A program made the translations under genes and the position numbers. DNA of 43,303 bases from a candidate division TM6 bacterium GW2011_GWF2_30_66 (GTDB lineage Bacteria; Babelota; Babeliae; Babelales; Vermiphilaceae): NCBI GenBank assembly GCA_000989195.1, contig LBOA01000002.1, positions 1 through 43,303 on the forward strand. Direction: 5' to 3'. The notes beneath the pieces are model-generated. The model saw only the letters and a program-made list of their open reading frames with translations. It ran no database searches and had not been told where the DNA came from. Shown piece after piece: positions 40,335 through 43,303 of the stretch. Within the stretch, counting starts at the first letter, position 1, and every line of letters begins with the position of its first letter.

Positions 40335-40429
40335 AATTTAAATATTTTATTTACTTATCCCCGATACTTACAAGCTCCTGTACAATTTAAATATTTCACT
40401 TATTTATCCCCAACACTTACAAGCTCCTG
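40335..40429 (-). repeat. 49-bp tandem duplication of the 3' end of the CCA-enzyme gene
   Basis: The last ~45 bases of the CCA-enzyme gene, including the stop codon (segment AATTTAAATATTT through AGCTCCTG, 40384-40429), recur with a period of 49 bases at 40335-40380, just downstream of the gene. Both copies can encode a tail VS[IV]GDK followed by stop. A few differences show that the duplication is not brand new. The rest of this gap is AT-rich and empty. Confidence 0.8.
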
Positions 40430-41887
40430 CATAACAATATTTTTCAGCTCTTGCTTGTCAATTATCCCTTGATCAATTTGTATTTTATAAGCAAGTTTCA
40501 AAAGCTTCCCCATTTGCGGGCCAGGTTTAATTTCACTAATTAAATCTCTACCAAGCAAAACCGCAGCCTCAGGTTTTTTATCAACATGAGCATCTTTTGA
40601 TATTTTTAAAAATTTCTCTATAGTATCACTATCACTAGTTAAAGGCTCTTGAGATTCTGGATTTCTTCCCTGCTTATCTGCTAAACAAATTTTTGCAATC
40701 ATCTGCATTGTAACATTTGGAGCAAGCTTTGCAGCCAATCTTTTATATGCTGCTGGTTTTGAATTAGAATCTACAAGTTGACATGGCACCATATGGTACT
40801 GCACAAGTTTTACGGCCGCCTCTATCAAATCTTTATTTTTTGTTATTTTTGATAATAATTTTTTTGCTAATTTAACTCCAACTCTCTCATGACCAATACT
40901 TTTTATTTTTCCATCTACAATTGTAGTTGCCAAAAATTTTCCAAGATCATGGCATAAAGCTGCGTATATAATAATTAGTTTTTCAAGATCTTTTTCTCTA
41001 GATCCTTCACCTTCTATTTCAAATATCGCACAGCCCCTATTAATATTTGCAGCAGCATCTACACACTGCATAGTGTGCTCAAAAACGTCCCCTTCAGGAT
41101 GCCATTTAGGCTCTTGTTTAATTTCTACCGTATCTGCCAATTGTGGCAAAATTTCTCTTAATCTATCAATATCTTTAAGCCACCTTATACCAAGAGATGG
41201 TCGCCTAGATTTTAAAAATAACTTCTCAAATTCTGAACTTATTCTTTCTGTAGAAACTTTTGAAATATCCATATTCTTACAAATATCATTAAGCTCATTA
41301 TCTGGATACATTTCAAATCTACCAATAAATTGCATAACTCTATAAAATCTTAACGGATCTTCTGTAAACTTTGTTTTATCTGGGCATGACAAAGTTTTAT
41401 TTGCCAAATCTTTTTGTCCATCAAATGGGTCTACAAGATCATAACTTAATAAGTCTATGCCCATTGCATTAATAGTTAGGTCTCTTCTTGAAAACGCATC
41501 CTCAAAACTCATAAAGGGATCTATTTCAACCTCTGGCTTTCTACCTGAGCTATCCTTTCTAGGAACAGAAAAATCAACATCCAATCTATGAGATCTAAAA
41601 ACACCAAAAGATTTACCTACCAAGCTCACAGGTCCAAACTTTTTAAGAACTTCTTCCAACCTCTCTGGGCTTAATCCATAAACTTCTATATCAAGATCTT
41701 TTATTGCAATTCCTAAAAACAAATCTCTTACTGCGCCACCTACAAGTAACGCTATACCTCCAGCTTTGCTTATCTCTTTTACAATATCTTGCAGCGGCCT
41801 ATAATTATCTATACACTCAATAAGCTCACTTTGCATTTTTTTACTAATTTTATTTAATCCCAAATTATTTACTTTAACATCACTCAT
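40400..41887 (-). CDS. cca: CCA-adding enzyme/poly(A) polymerase family with HD domain
   Basis: This class II nucleotidyltransferase family adds CCA to tRNAs. The 495-residue protein has the catalytic head GGAVRDLFLG, DLDIEVYG (near 51-73), then RRDLTINAMG, VDPFDGQKDL and DPLRFYRVMQF. The C-terminal half contains an HD domain (HTMQCVDAA, CHDLGKF, HERVG), as in the CCA enzymes of many bacteria. The two tRNAs in this window already encode CCA, so the enzyme would mostly repair ends here. It is separated from tolQ by 171 bases. The 3' end is duplicated downstream (40335-40429). The choice between CCA-adding enzyme and poly(A) polymerase is not fully settled. Confidence 0.88.
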   Translation of the reverse strand: MSDVKVNNLGLNKISKKMQSELIECIDNYRPLQDIVKEISKAGGIALLVGGAVRDLFLGIAIKDLDIEVYGLSPERLEEVLKKFGPVSLVGKSFGVFRSHRLDVDFSVPRKDSSGRKPEVEIDPFMSFEDAFSRRDLTINAMGIDLLSYDLVDPFDGQKDLANKTLSCPDKTKFTEDPLRFYRVMQFIGRFEMYPDNELNDICKNMDISKVSTERISSEFEKLFLKSRRPSLGIRWLKDIDRLREILPQLADTVEIKQEPKWHPEGDVFEHTMQCVDAAANINRGCAIFEIEGEGSREKDLEKLIIIYAALCHDLGKFLATTIVDGKIKSIGHERVGVKLAKKLLSKITKNKDLIEAAVKLVQYHMVPCQLVDSNSKPAAYKRLAAKLAPNVTMQMIAKICLADKQGRNPESQEPLTSDSDTIEKFLKISKDAHVDKKPEAAVLLGRDLISEIKPGPQMGKLLKLAYKIQIDQGIIDKQELKNIVMQELVSVGDK

Positions 41888-41930
41888 ATAAACACCTATA
41901 AAAAATATCTAAATAAAATACCTAAATTAT

Positions 41931-41986
41931 ACATATATATAAAAATATATACACAAATACATATATATAAAAATATATACACAAAT
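41931..41986. repeat. Two 28-bp direct repeats in the gap before the coiled-coil gene
   Basis: A 28-bp AT-rich unit beginning ACATATATATAAAAATATAT occurs twice without a break (41931-41958 and 41959-41986). It ends two bases before the -35 box of the next gene. This may be an UP-element-like or DNA-bending region, or simple slippage. Confidence 0.85.
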
Positions 41987-41988
41987 TC

Positions 41989-42019
41989 TTGACTTTTAGT
42001 CCCAATAATTTGCGATACT
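41989..42019 (+). promoter_or_regulatory. Promoter of the secreted coiled-coil gene
   Basis: TTGACT at 41989-41994 is followed 19 bases later by GATACT (42014-42019), with TGC just before it giving an extended -10 (TGCGATACT). The AT-rich 28-bp repeats lie immediately upstream. The leader to the ATG is about 40 bases and includes an AAAAGGAGAG ribosome site. Confidence 0.6.
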
Positions 42020-42066
42020 AAAATAAGTTATTATTAACCATTCTTATCTCAAAAGGAGAGATTTCT

Positions 42067-43140
42067 ATGAAAAAAAGTTTGCTAATTTTGTCGACGCTTG
42101 TCTTTGCGTCAAATGCCTATGCTGGCACTGTAAAAGTAAAAAATGATACCCTAAAAAATATAACAGTTGGCATAGAAACAGGAAGCAAGTTAATAGAACT
42201 AAAACCTAAACAAGAAAAAAGTTTAACTTCAGGATCAGGAAAAAGAAATTTATATTGGACAGTAAAAGAAACCAATGGATATTACAGAACAGCAAAACAA
42301 TATCAATACCCAGATAAACTTACAATAAAAAGCGATGGCAAAAAATACGACATGGTTGAAAAAAAAGATATTCTTTCAAAAGAAATTAAGCATTTAGATA
42401 TAACCGCCGAGGTTAATAAAAAAGGAACTAACATTTATGGAAAACCAAAAGAAGGTTCACAAAAATCATCAAGCGATTTACAAAAACAAGCTAAAGAAAG
42501 TGATTTAAATAAAAAAATTGAAGAAATTAAAAAAACTGGAAAAAATAAAATCTCTACTCTAGAGTCAGAAATAGACAGACTAGTAAAACTATCAAAAGAC
42601 ATTACAGATACTGAAAAGAAATTATTAGGAGCGCTATTAGATAAAATCTCTGAATTATATCTTAATCCACAATCTAACATCCTACAATCTATAAATTCTC
42701 ACGATGAACTAGATGAATTAAAAGAAAAAATTACTTCATCTCAAACAAATCTTAATAACGCTAAAAAAATATCTGCCGATTTAAAGGGCAAAGGACAAGA
42801 AATTTATGGAAATATCCTAGAGGCTATAAAAAAACGTAGAGAATCGATAGCGCTACAAACAAAAGCGCCTGCAAAGACTATAAAATATCCTACAGAAAAA
42901 GAAATCAATGCTATAAAAGGTAAAAACAACGCAGAACTAAAAGAAAAATATGACATTGAACTTGAAAAAGTTATTAACACAATGGACTCAATAAAATCAA
43001 AACAAAAAGCTGGAATAACAGACTCTATGTTAGCTAATATCTCTAAAGACTGGAAGCCTTTAACAAAAATAAAAAAATACATAGAAGCAAAAATAAAGAA
43101 AATAGAAGACGCTGAAAAGAAAAAAGAAAAAAAAGATTAA
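42067..43140 (+). CDS. Secreted coiled-coil protein of unknown function
   Basis: The 357-residue product has a clear signal peptide (MKKSLLILSTLVFASNAYAG, cleavage after AYA near residue 19). A small beta-rich domain spans about 20-115 (GTVKVKNDTLKNITVGIETG, LYWTVKE). The rest is mostly charged helix with probable coiled coils (EIDRLVKLSKDITDTEKKLL, ELDELKEKITSSQTNLNNAKK, IKKRRESIAL) and ends in a Lys/Glu tail. No Cys and no enzymatic motif are seen. AAAAGGAGAG is an excellent ribosome site. I recognise no family. It stands alone on the plus strand and may be an abundant periplasmic or surface protein. Confidence 0.85.
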   Translation: MKKSLLILSTLVFASNAYAGTVKVKNDTLKNITVGIETGSKLIELKPKQEKSLTSGSGKRNLYWTVKETNGYYRTAKQYQYPDKLTIKSDGKKYDMVEKKDILSKEIKHLDITAEVNKKGTNIYGKPKEGSQKSSSDLQKQAKESDLNKKIEEIKKTGKNKISTLESEIDRLVKLSKDITDTEKKLLGALLDKISELYLNPQSNILQSINSHDELDELKEKITSSQTNLNNAKKISADLKGKGQEIYGNILEAIKKRRESIALQTKAPAKTIKYPTEKEINAIKGKNNAELKEKYDIELEKVINTMDSIKSKQKAGITDSMLANISKDWKPLTKIKKYIEAKIKKIEDAEKKKEKKD

Positions 43141-43181
43141 ACAAAACAAAATAAATTGTTTATAAAAATAATAAAAGAGGC

Positions 43182-43209
43182 TCTCGAGATCAAAAATAAA
43201 TCTCCGAGA
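43182..43209 (+). terminator. Weak hairpin downstream of the coiled-coil gene
   Basis: TCTCGAGAT (43182-43190) pairs with ATCTC-C-GAGA (43200-43209), with one bulged C and a nine-base loop. No T-run follows, so termination is uncertain. Confidence 0.35.
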
Positions 43210-43280
43210 CTGTATAATATTTTGTGTAAATGGGAAAATGTAGTAAACTAAGCAAAAAACAAATAGTTTATTAAAAAAAC

Positions 43281-43301
43281 GCCTCCGCGGCCGGCGGGGG
43301 C
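43281..43301. repeat. GC-rich hairpin at the window end
   Basis: GCCTCCGC (43281-43288) pairs with GCGGGGGC (43294-43301), one G-T pair, with a five-base GGCCG loop. It follows an A-run (ttaaaaaaac), so on the minus strand it would form a hairpin followed by Ts and could terminate a gene lying beyond the window. Its GC content is in sharp contrast to its surroundings. Confidence 0.5.
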
Positions 43302-43303
43302 CG

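Overview
The window is strongly AT-rich bacterial DNA with small gaps between genes. It encodes a Gram-negative-type cell: a TolQ-TolR-TolA-TolB set, an outer-membrane-barrel-like protein, PBP2 and many proteins with signal peptides. Housekeeping genes are intact but often divergent: a trigger factor without its ribosome-docking signature, a threonyl-tRNA synthetase without its TGS domain, and a UMP kinase with a palindromic in-frame insertion. Together with an F-box-like secreted protein and many secreted proteins of unknown function, this suggests a host-associated bacterium of the Candidatus Dependentiae (TM6) type. That placement is inference, because no rRNA lies in the window.

Layout. 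1-5.9 kb (+): tsf-pyrH-frr, tRNA-Lys and tRNA-Leu, a trigger-factor-like gene, trxB, then rpmH-rnpA-yidD. 6-8.1 kb (-): a His-rich secreted protein and a PIN-PhoH ATPase. 8.3-12.5 kb (+): thrS with a strong terminator, then a secreted protein with eight 50-residue repeats and a Cys-rich barrel-like protein. 12.5-15.1 kb: a possible transposase remnant and, on the minus strand, a small secreted protein, the F-box-like secreted protein, endonuclease III and a 49-residue secreted peptide. 15.2-22.3 kb (+): a large membrane regulator with a degenerate NtrC-like AAA region and a Fis-type helix-turn-helix, a membrane protein of unknown function, a XerC/D recombinase and PBP2.

22.5-33.8 kb (+) is the most unusual region. 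Two pentameric ligand-gated ion channel (pLGIC) homologues are interleaved with four paralogous membrane-anchored proteins. Each of the four joins a domain resembling PPP-family Ser/Thr phosphatases to a C-terminal periplasmic binding protein domain of the branched-chain amino acid type. The order is channel, sensor, channel, sensor, sensor, sensor, with 20-80 bp gaps on one strand. Each phosphatase-like domain has lost a different subset of metal and catalytic residues. The simplest reading is a duplicated extracytoplasmic ligand-sensing and ion-channel system; its function is unknown.

33.8-41.9 kb (-): rpsT, rpmB, ftsH, tolB, tolA, tolR, tolQ and a CCA-adding enzyme. 42-43.1 kb (+): a secreted coiled-coil protein with a clear promoter. 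GC-rich hairpins stand out against the AT-rich background at both window ends and just upstream of the channel array.
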